From: Congeria kusceri | Taxonomy: Eukaryota > Mollusca > Bivalvia > Myida > Dreissenidae | DNA length: 64,000 bases | Assembly (NCBI GenBank): GCA_027627225.1 | Contig: JAPFQT010000085.1 | Span: 1-64,000, forward strand | Direction of reading: 5' to 3' | Shown here: piece by piece, positions 25,426 to 37,428 of the stretch | Numbering within the stretch: position 1 is the stretch's first letter | Layout of the letters: each line of letters begins with the position of its first letter | Position numbers and translations under genes: made by a program | The notes under the pieces: generated by a model | Told to the model about the DNA's origin: nothing | Seen by the model: only the letters and a program-made list of their open reading frames with translations | Databases searched by the model: none

Positions 25426-25752
25426 TAAGGCCTACAAAAAAAATATGTTTGTTTCTGGTAACCCGACCTACCCTAAAAAAATGGCCCGACCCTAGAACAT
25501 TTTATTGTGTTTGTCAGATTGATGTTTGGTTTATTTACCTTTTTAAATAATTAAATGTGTTTTGTATAAATAGGTGTTTTGTTTTGACAGCATCCACTTA
25601 TAAACAATGTTTAAGGATATTACTGATACGTTTTGAATATTTATTCAGTTTTAGAATCTACAAGTTGACCATTTACACACACAAAAATCCCGACCTACCT
25701 ACCCTAATTTTTTGGGCATGTTACCTGAAACAAACATTTTTTTTACGCCTTA
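25426..25752. mobile_element. MITE with about 60-bp inverted ends (TAAGGC…GTTTGTTTC)
   Basis: The left end TAAGGCCTACAAAAAAAATA and then GTTTGTTTCTGGTAAC are matched by the reverse complement of the right end (TAAGGCGTAAAAAAAATG, GTTTGTTTCAGGTAAC). A further inner match is 'gacctaccctaa'. 327 bp, non-coding. Confidence 0.75.
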
Positions 25753-26960
25753 TTATGGGTTTCTGACACAAAATGTTTTTTAAGAGTAGCAAGGTAGACA
25801 CCCAAAGATAGAATGCTTCAGAATTCATTATTTCTCTATGAATCTGAGACCAGAAAACTTGTTTCGGTTTTCTTGCATTAGAAAGTTAGTTCATTTGTAT
25901 GGTGACTGAATACATCCAAGATAGAATGCTTCAGAATTCAGCCTTTCTCTGTGAACCTGGGACCAGGAAGACATGAAGCCCGTTGGAACTGGTTTGGTTT
26001 TTCTTGCATTTGAAGATTGGTCAATGTGTATTCCAGTATATGGACTGTTTCAGAACAGATTGCCCAGAAGATAAAATCAATCGCGTTAAAAACTGAATAT
26101 TTGCAGAGTGCTAGTGAATTTTTTGTCATATATCATCTGTTCACTAGTATGCGAGTATTCACTTGTCAAATTGCAAGATATGTGGCATGAAGTACGTAGT
26201 GGACGAAGATTAACTGCAATGTGAGATCACTGTATGATGTTTATAAGCACACATGCATGAAGTCTGACATACCTCTACCAAAAACAAGACTTTTGACCAC
26301 AAGGTGTCTAGACTATGAAACGTTCCAATGTTCAATTATACCTTTCAAGCAATGCGTGTTAGGGACGATTATTTTTTTTAGTGATTGATTCACTATGTTT
26401 TAATGAAGAAAACAGTCATTGGATCAATATATGGTAAACAATTTACCAGTAATAGGTAATGGGAATTACTTCGCTAATCAACAAAGGATTCATTTACCCA
26501 CCAATCTGTTGTTAACTCTATTTCATTTTAATACTTATCTGATATCCAATACTCGTACTAAGCTCTACATTAAGAACGTGTTAAGCGTTCAAACTCATCA
26601 CTGTGCAAGTTTATCTGTCACCAATTAGAATTGTCAATAATTCTGCCTAGAGTAGGTTATCTCACTTTGACCAGTTTAGTGTTTGCTTGTATTTTGAAAC
26701 TGGTTCAGTATGTGAAGCACATTTTCCCACATATTTTAAATCATAACCATAACCCTAAACTTGAAATGCCAACTGGTGATAGTTTCAACATATCAATTAT
26801 GAGATAAAAATAATTTAAAGATTATAACTGTCTAAAGAGCATCCTTACCAAATAAAGAAGAACCTAGATCAGAAAATATTGACCCAATCAATTCCCAACA
26901 ATGGTAAAACAACAATTGCATGATGCAGTATTAAATGCTATGAGGTAACTGGGTGAGAAC
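25753..26960. other. Unique sequence with a local duplication
   Basis: 'aagatagaatgcttcagaat' occurs at 25805 and 25919, each followed by similar text (…'ctgtgaacctgggaccagga'), a roughly 115-bp diverged tandem duplication. Otherwise nothing recognised. Confidence 0.5.
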
Positions 26961-26967
26961 ATTGTGC

Positions 26968-27046
26968 AGCCAGTCCGGGACTCGAACCCGGGACCTCTCG
27001 CATACATGGCGAGTGCTCTACCGACTGAGCTAACCTGGCAGGTACA
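26968..27046 (-). repeat. tRNA-like sequence (pseudogene or SINE head)
   Basis: The minus strand shows an A box (TTAGCTCAGTCGGTAGAGC), a paired anticodon stem (CTCGC/GCGAG), a perfect B box (GGTTCGAGTCCC) and a partly paired acceptor. The loop CATGTAT lacks U33 and the acceptor has mismatches, so a working tRNA is doubtful. Confidence 0.5.
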
Positions 27047-27184
27047 CAATCTCGCCCCTATAGTGACCTTTAACAGTTTACATCAGTAACATGTATTTTG
27101 TCAGTCTAAATACAACCAATTAAATGAATTCTGGCTAAACAATTACTTGTTCAGGATTTATAATAATTTTGTTTCTGCTAAAAC

Positions 27185-27625
27185 ACATGTTTCTGCCCCC
27201 CAAAGGAGGGCATATAAAAATCAAACCGTCCATCCATCCGTCTTTATGTGTCTGTGCATCCATTAGTCCATCCCGACAAGGTTTAAGTTTTTTATCATGC
27301 CATATATCTTGAATACTATCAAAGGTATTTACTTAAAACTTGAAGTACTTCTATAGTATCAATGTCTCCACCAGGGAAAGAAACCCCCGTAACTCTCTTT
27401 TGTATTTTGACAGATTTATGCCCCTTTTATAACTTCGTCAGTTTGGTTTAAGTTTTTCATAAAGTCCAATATCTAGAATTCTATAAAAGGTATTTACTTG
27501 AAACTTTAAATACATCTTTACTATAAATGTTTCCACCAGGATAAGCAATCCTCCTAACCCTGGGTTGTGTTTTGACAGATTAATGCCCCTTTTTTAACTT
27601 AGACATTTTGGTTTGTTAAAAAATT
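27185..27625 (+). repeat. Dispersed 'ccaaaggagggcata' bivalve-type repeat, two units
   Basis: Two about 180-bp units: 'gtttaagttttttatcatgc…caaaggtatttacttaaaac…caccagg…gacagatttatgcccctttt', repeated from about 27440. The start 'ctgccccccaaaggagggca' is itself a short inverted motif. Confidence 0.6.
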
Positions 27626-27744
27626 TTTTTACAGCAGCCACTTTAAGCTGAAAAAAAATTTAAGCTGAAGAAATAATGTTTAAATTTTTCGGTCACTGTT
27701 ATTTACAAAGCTTCATTTTCATTTCAACCTACGACCACCTGACA

Positions 27745-28026
27745 GTGCCAGCCTTGGACAGAGTGGCTTTCAGACAGTTTGAACATGAACATTGTAAGTA
27801 GTTACAGTGCACGGTGCCAGCCTTGGACAGAGTGGCTTTCAGACAGTTTGAACATGAACATTGTAAGTAGTTACAGTGCACGGTGCCAGCCTTGGACAGA
27901 GTGGCTTTCAGACAGTTTGAACATGAACATTGTAAGTAGTTACAGTGCACGGTGCCAGCCTTGGACAGAGTGGCTTTCAGACAGTTTGAACATGAATATT
28001 GTAAGTAGTTACAGTGCACGGTGCCA
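27745..28026. repeat. 69-bp near-identical tandem repeat, four units
   Basis: Units start at 27745, 27814, 27883 and 27952, with a partial at 28021. They are identical except for one or two bases. Because 69 is divisible by 3 and the unit lacks stops, frames on both strands stay open through the array (plus-strand unit QPWTEWLSDSLNMNIV; minus-strand unit with four cysteines). There are no splice or codon signals to favour coding. Confidence 0.95.
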
Positions 28027-28185
28027 TTAACATTTGGTTGGATATAATGGAATTGATGTGGTCGTCTGCAGGAGTGCAGAATGTAGTATCAAATAGAGGC
28101 ATTTTAAATAAATCTTTAGTTCGGAGACTGCGTGAATTTTCAGAGCCCTGACTCCTTAAGCTCCATGCGACAGAAACATGCAGAA

Positions 28186-28636
28186 TTAAACGGGCATATC
28201 GACAGTATTTTCAATAAATATAGACACGTATTAAAATAAGATATATCCCATTTCTTCACGAATATATTTTTAGTAGAAATACTATATTTATGGAATCGTT
28301 AAGAAAAAATTATATACAATGCAGGATTTGAACTAACTCATACAAAATCGCGCAATCAATGAAAACTTTCCCATGTTACAATACAGTTATCAATCGTGTG
28401 CAGGCGCAGAGCGGTACTTCATGTGCATTTCATTCATGCTTATTTTCTTATTACTACTAATTTTCTCTCACCCGCGAAAAGTGTCATGGCGACTACTTTT
28501 AAAATTATAAATAATTTTACTATTTGTTTATAAAAACCAGACCTATGTATGAAGCAATATTCAATAAATACCTCTTGAAATATAAGTTTATTTATAAAAA
28601 TATTATACTATATTTTCCGTCGATATGCCCCTTTAA
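28186..28636. mobile_element. TTAA-flanked MITE, GGGCATATCGAC ends
   Basis: TTAAACGGGCATATCGACAG at the left and, reverse-complemented, TTAAAGGGGCATATCGACGG at the right, 451 bp in all. TTAA at both borders is the target of piggyBac-type transposases. No protein encoded. Confidence 0.75.
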
Positions 28637-28639
28637 CAT

Positions 28640-29225
28640 GTGCAGGCTAAAGTCATATCTTGTCCATTACCAAGTCTGTTTACTTAGTAGAACCAGTATG
28701 AGTGTCAAGTAAATTTTTCAAAGATTACTTTTGATAAATCACGTTAGTCCATTTGTTAAAATTGTGTTCCAAATAACAAACTTTAGTGTCTTATTTTATT
28801 AATCAAAATTTTTATTTGTAATGTAATTGTTTTTCAATTTTTCAATACAAAATATTATTTATTGTGACAATCCGTCATACAATTTTCAATCAAACCATAA
28901 TAATTGTCTTTTCACTATTATTAATGCATTCAATATTAAAATATGAAAACAAGGAACTTATGCTAGTCATGTTATAACACACTTTTGAATTGTTTAGAAA
29001 TTGGGGCTGGGATTATGAAGTGGAAGACCCTCAAATACTCATGTAACTTGATAATTGCATCTTTAATTCTTTTTTCTCAGTGTTAATGTACTTTGCTGCA
29101 GACTGTTTACTACTTTGAGTATTTAACCAAGTATATTTCACCATTGCTTCAAAGTAACAATTGATCAACCAACCCATAACAATAATGCAGGGGAGATCAC
29201 TGTGGTAGTTTTAGTTAGAGGAGTC
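28640..29225. other. AT-rich sequence
   Basis: Nothing recognised. Confidence 0.35.
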
Positions 29226-30444
29226 TTAGGCTTAAAAAAAAAATAATGATTTGTTTCTCAGGCAGCGCCGCATCGTATTTTACAGGCCCGCCACAAATTT
29301 GAGTTAATGGCAAAAAAAAATAAAAAATAACTATTTTTTGATGATCTCGCTCAGGTTTTAAAGGAGCAGTCCAGAAATAAGTTAATACAAATAAAACTTT
29401 GCAGAAAGTGGTTGTAATGGGCATGTATAATGAACAAAATACAAAAACTATGCATTGAAATCTGTGAATTATTAACATTTTGGTAAGTTGCTATCGTCTC
29501 TTTTCTGTATGCGATAACTGGTGATGACTCTGGAGTAAACCAGCATGTACATTATAGTATATTCCGTTCGTACCAAGCGCTTTTGAACAACGCCTTTCAT
29601 AAATAAGAAACAGATTTCGGACGAATAAACACCATTCACGTTCATAAGAACTATTACTAAAATTACGATGTATTGAATTCGATCCCATGGACAGCGGCTT
29701 AAAATTAAACGAATCTGCATTTTAACATGGTGGAAGAAGAGTAACCAAGTGGAGATTTTGGTGTTTGCAGTGACTTTCTTCCTGTAGGATTTAATTATAT
29801 AAATCGGATATACACAAATTGTGACATACTGTGTAAATTTGAAAAAACAGTCATATTCGATTGAAAACCTTTATAAATATCGTCTATTTGTTGATTTAAA
29901 CTTTTGTGTCGTAGATCCTTTTGCTTGTGTAATAGCATTCCATATTTTTTATAGAAAATCTGTGTCAATATAAGTCATATGGAAAACAAACGAAAGTGCC
30001 AGCTGCATTTTCAAGTGTAAATTTTCCTTTCCAAAAATTATTGGTGATTAATTCCACAAATAATTCCTATTTGTTTACAGTTAAAAAATATGAATTACGA
30101 AAAGTTAAACTCTATACATAGAAGTACTTTAAAGCTATTGGTATATCAATTTGAAGGAACTTAAGTTAATTATGAACATTTCAAATAGATTGCCTTTTTA
30201 CGTCAGCTTGCATAATTGACCATTTGTGATTAACAAATCTATATTTATAAAAAGGGATGCTTATGTTATTTAAAGTTAAAATTGTCTTTAATCTGTACTT
30301 TTTTACTTGTTTTATAAGCCATTACATAGTGCCAATAAAAAGTGTAGGAGAAAAAAAAAAAACCTCAATAAAAAAAATTCGCCCTCCCTCCTGATTTTTT
30401 AGTAAAAGTGCCTGAGAAACAATTCATACATTTTTTTAGCCTAA
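29226..30444. mobile_element. 1.2-kb element with TTAGGC…TTTGTTTCTCAGGCA inverted ends
   Basis: The left end TTAGGCTTAAAAAAAA and then ATGATTTGTTTCTCAGGCA match the reverse complement of the right end (TTAGGCTAAAAAAA, ATGAATTGTTTCTCAGGCA). The ends resemble those of the 25.4-kb MITE. It contains a nested TTAA-MITE (29358-29702). No transposase seen. Confidence 0.65.
29358..29702 (-). mobile_element. TTAA-flanked MITE, GC(A/C)GC.GTCCA ends, copy A (nested)
   Basis: Ends TTAAAGGAGCAGTCCA and (reverse-complemented) TTAAGCCGCTGTCCAT. It is homologous throughout to 57181-57536, in the opposite orientation. The minus-strand frame in the middle reads QKRLVRTEYTIMYMLVYSR, similar to copy B. Confidence 0.75.
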
Positions 30445-30565
30445 CAGAGTTCTCTCCCTGGAATAATAACAACCAAGTAATCTGCACTAGGAATTACTGT
30501 CACATTTTCTACTGAACTGCTACACCAGTTTAAGTATGGTTGCACTCAAACTACAATACATATAG

Positions 30566-30669
30566 AATATTACGCTAGTATGGTGTTCTGAGAACTTGTA
30601 TCAGCCCAGTTGGTTGTGTGAAGTCGTATCGCACAAGAGGCGAAGAACACCATTCAAGTGTAATATTCC
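30566..30669. repeat. Short palindromic MITE-like hairpin
   Basis: 'gaatattacgctagtatggtg' and 'caccattcaagtgtaatattc' are inverted arms of about 25 bp around a 50-bp loop. Confidence 0.6.
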
Positions 30670-31789
30670 ATTTAATAAATACCTCTTTAAGCATAACATT
30701 CTTTAAAATACCAAAACAAAGTACGCACTATTTTATTAATTGAGTTGGATTAAATACACAATAAATCACAATCACTGTTTGTCGTTCTCATTTGCCTTTT
30801 GTTTAACGAGGGCGAATTTTAATAATAATGGTTGGTTGCGATAAAACAGCAGCAAACTTGTGTGGTTTGTTTCTGGACCATATGTTGAAAGTTGTGGAAG
30901 AAATGAAGTTTCATTTTGATTACATTTCATGAAAGGTAATGATCTTATTGAAATTCCAACTGTCATTCAAAACTTACATTTCTCTAAACATTAAATGACT
31001 TTCTACTTTACATTTAACAAGTTTAGATAAGATCAGTGATGAAATGGGTGATACAGGAAATATAAAAACTGATTTCTTTTACCAAACAGGATCAATAACT
31101 GGGTTTTCTTGTCTGATCCTACTAGTTTCAACATCTTACATGTACATGTTTGTCAACACTGGCTCAACTATTAAGACTTGATTGTGTATGAAAGACAGCG
31201 GTCAACGCAGAAGAGGTTCCCTATACCGATAGCTTACAAATCATGCAGAAAGGTATGTACCAAACACTTTGTGAGGTACGCTTAATTGTTAATAGGAATA
31301 AACGTCGGGTCAACATTGTGTCAACCATAATAGTATGTACCAGACACTTTTGAGCAATTTTTACCTCAGCTTCCGTCAACGCTTGGTAGGACTTGACATT
31401 CAGTGTCTCCAGTCAGCATTCTGTCTGCCTGTCAGTGACTCCCAGTGAGCTGATATGGTATGCACAAGGACAATCAAATAAAATGCATGCGAACTATTTA
31501 AAATCAAAGAGTGTTTATATACATGTAAACATTTTACCTAAGGTAGATGCGATAAAATAATGACATGTTTGTAATAGTAAGTTTGGAAGGAATAAAAAAA
31601 ATAGAGGGCAATTACTCTAGAAATACTGAAGAAAGCTAAAATTCTTTTTTATTTTTTCTTCATTACAAAGTCCTTGTTTTAAATATTTTTCAAGCTACAC
31701 ACAAATGGGAACGGGCAGATAGCCTAATGCAAAATCTAACAGTCTCTCATGTTTTCAACAACATTAAGAGAAAAATGTGAAATAATTGA
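30670..31789. other. Unique AT-rich sequence
   Basis: Nothing recognised other than short open frames. Confidence 0.35.
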
Positions 31790-32625
31790 AATGTAGCACA
31801 AAGACGGAGGGCAAACCTATAGTCCTATCTGTGAACCAAGTTTCATGAAGTTTCATGATCATATCTTATGCACTTTTCAAAATATTACAGTATTAAGTTT
31901 ATTTTAATTAGAAGTAACAGTCACGTGACCTTTGACCTCTGATGAAAAATAAAAGGTTGTGCATAATTCTCACATTGCTGTTTCTATGTATACAAAGTCT
32001 CATTAAAGTGTCTTCAGTACTTTCCGAGTTATCACAGGATCCAGGTTTTTGGGGACGGAGTGACAGACAGACATACGGACAAACAGACAAAACGACACAC
32101 TGACAGATGGCAAACATATAGTCATATCTTTTCTATTTTTAGTAACAGTCACATGACCTTTGACCTCTGGTGAAAAAAAAAGGTAGTGCATAATCCTCAC
32201 ATTCCCACATTGCCGTTTATATGTATACCCAGTTTCATAGAAATAAGGTCAGTACTTGTTGAGTTATTGCAGGAACCAGGTTTTGGGGACGGACGGACAA
32301 AAATACCGACGAACAGATAGAAAGACATACAGACGGATGGAAAACCTACAGTTCAATCCATGTACCAAGTTTCATGGTCATATCTTATGTACTTTTCGAA
32401 TTATAACAGTACTTATTTAATTTCTATTTTTAGTAACAGTCATGTGACCTTTGACTTCTGGTGAAAAATAAAAGGTCCTGCATAATCCTCACATTGTCGT
32501 TCATATCTATACCAAGTTTCATCGAAGTATTTTCACTACCTTTGAGTTATCGCAGGAACAATATTTTGCAGACGGACGGACTGACGGAAGGACGGCAAAC
32601 CTATTGTCCCCTCCTTTGAAACACC
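31790..32625 (+). repeat. Dispersed repeat, three units of about 270-300 bp
   Basis: Each unit has 'accaagtttcat', 'taacagtca.gtgacctttg', 'ggtgaaaaa', 'gttatcgcaggaaccagg' and a 'gacggacggac' tail. The units start near 31800, 32110 and 32350. Confidence 0.75.
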
Positions 32626-33019
32626 AGTAGAGGACTAACAAGGCATAGATATTCCTGGTCATAGCTTATTCTGGTTTATATTTAGTGACTTTAATACATT
32701 TTCAAAGACCAGTCTCTATGACTCTTGAAAGGTGTAGAATGTTAGAATAATGCCAAGTGGAACCGTTTTTAGATTGTGGCGAATGCCTGGCGTTTTAGTA
32801 CCGAAAGTAAAAATCAGGTATTGCTTTTGACACAGCTTGTTTTAATATCCAATATATTAATATGGGCAATCAAATAGAATTTCACAGGTTTCTAAACTTA
32901 ATGCATTTTTGAAAAATAGTTAATTCTTAAACTTAAACACTTTTTTTTACATTTTTGTAATATTCCTGCAAAATGAAAATATATTATTTTCATTTATTTG
33001 TGACTTTATAAATAATTAT
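32626..33019. other. AT-rich spacer
   Basis: Nothing recognised. Confidence 0.35.
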
Positions 33020-33350
33020 CGTTTTATAGTTGTTTATCAGCCAATAAACAACGATTTGGAGTTCTGATGCAAAGGAATTAACCCACGAGGGCATTAGCCG
33101 GAGTTGTTTCAAAGCCATGCATGAGAACGACAAAGAGTTGTTTAATGGTCGATAAACAACGATAATGGGAAAATTATTTCGATTCTAACATGATTTGTTA
33201 TACATTTTTGCAATTGTAATTGGAACTACTTCTTACCGTGCTCCGCTCAGAATTGGGACTTCTTTTTGCATTGTTTATTTGGTAGTTTAACAATCATGCT
33301 AATGTTGTTCGTTTCCCATAGGAAAAAAAGCGAGTATCATGTTAGAATAC
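33020..33350 (-). mobile_element. Foldback MITE, copy 3 (inverted)
   Basis: The full structure of copy 1 in reverse: 'gttgtttatcagccaataaa', 'acgagggcattagc', 'gttgtttaatggtcgataaa', 'gttccaat'-type interior, ending 'agtatcatgttagaat'. Confidence 0.78.
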
Positions 33351-33504
33351 ACTTTCTATCATAACAACATTTATTTTTATTTCACTTTATCAAAGGCCCC
33401 CTTGTTATATACTCAAACTGCATCAACTAGATGCCTGTTGGCAACATGTCAAGCCCGTTGTCAAGAAAGCAACTTGTATTGTAGTTAATTTAAAATCTCA
33501 TATT

Positions 33505-33765
33505 CTAACAAGGAGATCTTCTCCTTTGACCTCTAAGCGTGACCTTGACGCTTGAGCTAGGGAAACAGGTCTTGCGTGCAACATGCTATCCATATGATGA
33601 ACATTTGTGGCAAGTTATTTTAAAATTGCCTGATGAATAATGAAGTTACAATCCAGACAAGATCGGACAGACGCATGCACGCATTCACACACATACACCG
33701 AACTGCATTGTGACAACTAAGTCGAGCTGACGGCAGGCGGGCTCAACACAAAATAGTATTTTAAC
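33505..33765 (+). repeat. Dispersed 'gaccttgacgcttgagctag' repeat
   Basis: A single unit with 'tggcaagttattttaaaatt', 'gatgaataatgaagttacaa' and a 'ggcaggcgggctcaacac' end, a form common in bivalve introns. Confidence 0.5.
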
Positions 33766-34306
33766 ATAGGATCTTAAAGATCGGATTGCAAAGTCAGCAC
33801 AAACTAGACCACCGTGAAATAAAATGATCTCACAGCTAACATTTTATTCCACATCTACAAGTACACTACCAATAACGCCAATTCATATGGTTGTGTTTTG
33901 TCTGCACTGTTTACCAGTAAATTGCATATTACAATGCACAGGTTCAAAGATGGTGTATTGGCCGAGTACACTTACTGATGATAACACGCACATGTTCTGT
34001 ATTCAGAACATTTGCAATGTGGTCTAGAAAATAATGATGGCAGCTTTTTTATGTATCCTTAGGAATAAAAGATAGTGAATTTACCTTAGGTTCGCAATAA
34101 ATCTATGATAATATAATGACGGACACAGGGCTATAAGAAAATACTTACTTCTGCGACATGTCGTGTCAAACTTCCATGTGCAATCAAATTTTTTTTTTTC
34201 TTCATATAATAAGAATAATTTAAAAAATTTGAATTGAGAGTTACCTTTTGTTTCATACTTTACAGGCTAACTCATTTTTAGTATATGCTACTTTAACTGC
34301 ATGTAA
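33766..34306. other. AT-rich sequence
   Basis: Nothing recognised; a 67-codon open frame at 33824-34027 has no features. Confidence 0.35.
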
Positions 34307-34449
34307 TTAAAGGGACTTGTTCACAGATTTTTTCGCATTTTTTGAAGTATGCAATTAAATGTCTTAACTTGACAGATTTAAGCATCGGAATTAAAAAGCT
34401 CAAGTATAATAACAAGAAAAGTATTTAGAAAAAAGAAAGAAAAAGAAAA

Positions 34450-36926
34450 ACAAGAGAGCCATAAGGCCCTAGGTCACTCACCTGAGGGGCTAAGGAACTA
34501 CTGTTCTGAGCAAGTTTTATGATGATTCGGCTAAAAATATGGCCTCTAGTGTTCACAAGCTTTTTTTCGCAATTTTGCTTGTGACCTGTTTTTGACCTCA
34601 CACAGGCTGTCAACCAAGTTGTACAGAAAATATAGGAACAATATAGGAATATTTTCACCTAAAATATAGGACCTTTTGATGATTTTTTGGACAAAATATA
34701 GGAATTTTATGGTAAAAATACTTCATTTAAATGAAAATATGGGATCATATTCTAGCCTGATAAGTCTTCCAGCTTGCGTTTTAATGAACAAATTATTTGC
34801 TAAACATTTTCATGCTCATCAATTGGCAACTGAGACATGTATGCTATGAACTAACAATAATCTGAGTATTTAAGTTTGATGCGAGCGAAGCAAGCGAGAA
34901 AAAAATCAACATATAGGTTCTTGATATACTGTTCATGGACCAATTTCAGGTGTGTGACTGACCAAATTTCGCAAAAATATAGGAAAAAATTGACCAGTTT
35001 CGAACGTGTCCCAGATATCATTTGGACAAATGTTCTTAGCATGTTTCATGATGACTGGGCTATAAATGTGGCGTATTCACATGCTATTTTTTCATTTTGT
35101 CATGGTGACCTAGTTTTTGACCCGACATGAGCTAGTTTCAAACTCGTCCGTGAAATCATTTAACAAGTTTCAAGAATATTGTGACTTCTAGAGTGTTCAC
35201 AAGCATTCTCTTCCATTTGCCCTAGTGAACTCGTCCAAGATATTATAGAAACCAATGTTCTGAGCGAGTTTCAAGAAAATTGGGTAAACAATATGACTTC
35301 AAGAGAGTTCAAATGCTTTTTATTCAATTTGACCTAGTGATCTAGTTTTTGACTCCACATGACCCAGTTTGGAACTCGTCTGAGATATCATTAGAACAAA
35401 TAATCTGTGCAAGTTTCATAAGGCTTCTCGAGTGTTTACAAGCTTTTTAAAGTTTTCAATATAGCCATATAAAGAAAACTGTCTGGCCCCCTGGCGGCCA
35501 TGTTTCAATGAAGCGGAACCATTTTTGAACTCGGCTGAGATATCATAAGAACAAATGTTCTGAGCAAGTTTCATGATGATTGGGCAAAAGATGTGACTCC
35601 TACAGTGTTCACAAGCTTTTTCTAAAGCCATATAAGAAAAACTGCTCAGCCCCCTGGCGGCCATGTTTTTCAACAGAGAGGAACCATTTTTGAACTAGGC
35701 CGTGATATCATAACAAGATTGCCATAAGGCCCTAGGTCGCTCACCTGAGAGGCTAAGGAACTACTGTTCTGAGCAAGTTTCATGAAGATTTGGCAAAAAA
35801 TTTGACCTCTAGAGTGTTCACAAGCTTCTTTTTCAATTTGGCCTGGTGACCTAGCTTTTGACCCCATGTGACCTGGTTTCGAATGTGTCTCAGATATCAT
35901 TTGGACAAATGTTCTGAGCAAGTTTCATTATGATTGGCTTATAAATGTGGCATCTAGAGTATTCACAAGCTTTTTTCTTAAATTTGCCCTGGTGACCTAG
36001 TTTGACCAGACAAGAGCTAGTTTCAAACTCGTCCGAGATATCATTGAAACAAATGTTCTGAGCAAGTTTGAAGAATATTGGGCAAAAAATGTCACTTTTT
36101 GAGTGTTTACAAGCTTTTTTTTCAATTTGCCCTTGTGACCTACTTTTCGAACTCATCACAGGTATCATTGGAACAAATGTTCTGAGCAAGTTTCTTGATG
36201 ATTGGGCTACAAATGAGGCCTCTAGAGTGTTCGCAAGCTTTTTCTTCAATATGGCCTGGTGATCTATTTTTTGACCCCACGTGACACAGTTGCGTACTCA
36301 ACTATTATTAAAACAAATGTTCTGAGCGAGTTTCTAGAAGATTGGGTAAAAAATATGATTTCAAGAGTGTTCACAAGCTTTTTAATCAATCTGACCTAGT
36401 GACCTAGTTTTTGACCCCACATGACCCAGTTTCAAACTTGTCCGAGATATCATTAGAGCAAATATTCTGGGCAAGTTTCATGAAGATTGTACAATAAATG
36501 TGGCCTCTAGAGTGTTCACAAGCTTTTTAAAGTTTTCAATATAGCCATATAAGGAAAACTGCCCCACCCCCTTGGGGCCATGTTTTTCAACGGAGCGGAA
36601 CCATTTTAGAACTCGGCTAAGTTATCATCAGAACATATGTTCTGAGCAACATTCATGTTGCTTGGGCAAAAAATGTGACTTCTAGAGTGTTCACAAGCTT
36701 TTTTTTAACTTGACCTAGTGACCTTGTTTTGGAAACAACATGACCCAGTTTCGAACTCGTCCGAGATATCATTGGGACAAATGTTCTGAGCAAGTTTCAT
36801 GAAGATTGGGCAATAAATTTGGCCTCTAGAATGTTCACAAGGTTAATATTTACAATCAACGATTCACGACTGGCAAAAGGCGATCACAAAAGTTCACCAC
36901 GAGCATGTTGTGCTCGGGTGAGCTAA
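34450..36926 (+). mobile_element. Array element, 'ggccctaggtc.ctcacctgag' family, copy 1
   Basis: It starts 'caagagagccataaggccct' and ends 'catgttgtgctcgggtgagc', whose CTCACC/GGTGAG tips are inverted. Between them are tandem units of about 155-160 bp ('gacctagtttttgaccccac', 'gagatatcatt', 'caaatgttctgagcaagttt', 'gtgttcacaagctttt'). The start sequence recurs at 35713, so two elements are joined head to tail or nested. Open frames are repeat translations. Confidence 0.85.
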
Positions 36927-36929
36927 AAA

Positions 36930-37005
36930 ATTGGTCCCATCGGGTTCGAACCCGGGACCTCCGGATTAAAAGGCTATCACCTTGACCACTGGGCCAGTCC
37001 GACTT
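36930..37005 (-). repeat. tRNA-like segment inside the TTAA element
   Basis: The minus strand has a TGGCCCAGTGGTCAAGG A box, a CTTTTAA loop (Lys-like UUU) and a GGTTCGAACCC B box, but the acceptor arm does not pair. It is probably an inherited part of this MITE family, not a tRNA gene. Confidence 0.55.
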
Positions 37006-37232
37006 GCATTATTTACTTCATGTAAGTGTTCCACGTGTGGTCAACAATTTCAACGAAATTAACAGAAACACTCCTATTTATTCCGTCGTTTAAACTAAAA
37101 CGTTTTTTACAGTGTATTTCTAGGTCCATAGTGTTATTTTGCTCCTTTGTATACACTGTTCTCTTATTTTTGGAATCAGTGACAAAAAGTTGAACAATTG
37201 TCAATTCATCATCTGTGAACAGGTCCCTTTAA

Positions 37233-37428
37233 GGTAATCATTATCTGAATATTAATACCTTGTCAGAGAACAATATAGCAGTAATCACATACGTGTTTTT
37301 TCAATGTTTATAAATAAAATCAAAGACAAAGGTGAAATAATCAAAATTTTATTCACACCCAGAATATATGGTTTGTGACTTGTCTTATAAAATGTTTTTA
37401 TTTTAGATAACAGATAACAAATATTAAC
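37233..37428. other. Spacer between the two array elements
   Basis: AT-rich, nothing recognised. Confidence 0.4.

Larger units (their letters stand above)
34307..37232. mobile_element. TTAA-flanked element (GGGAC.TGTTCACAGAT ends) split by a nested array element
   Basis: The left end TTAAAGGGACTTGTTCACAG and the right end, reverse-complemented TTAAAGGGACCTGTTCACAG, with TTAA at both borders. Subtracting the 2.5-kb insertion at 34450-36926 leaves about 450 bp, a normal MITE length. The right part carries the tRNA-like segment at 36930-37005. Confidence 0.72.

Noticed and set aside
36930..37005. tRNA-Lys gene
   Set aside because: The acceptor arms do not pair and the segment lies within a TTAA-flanked mobile element.
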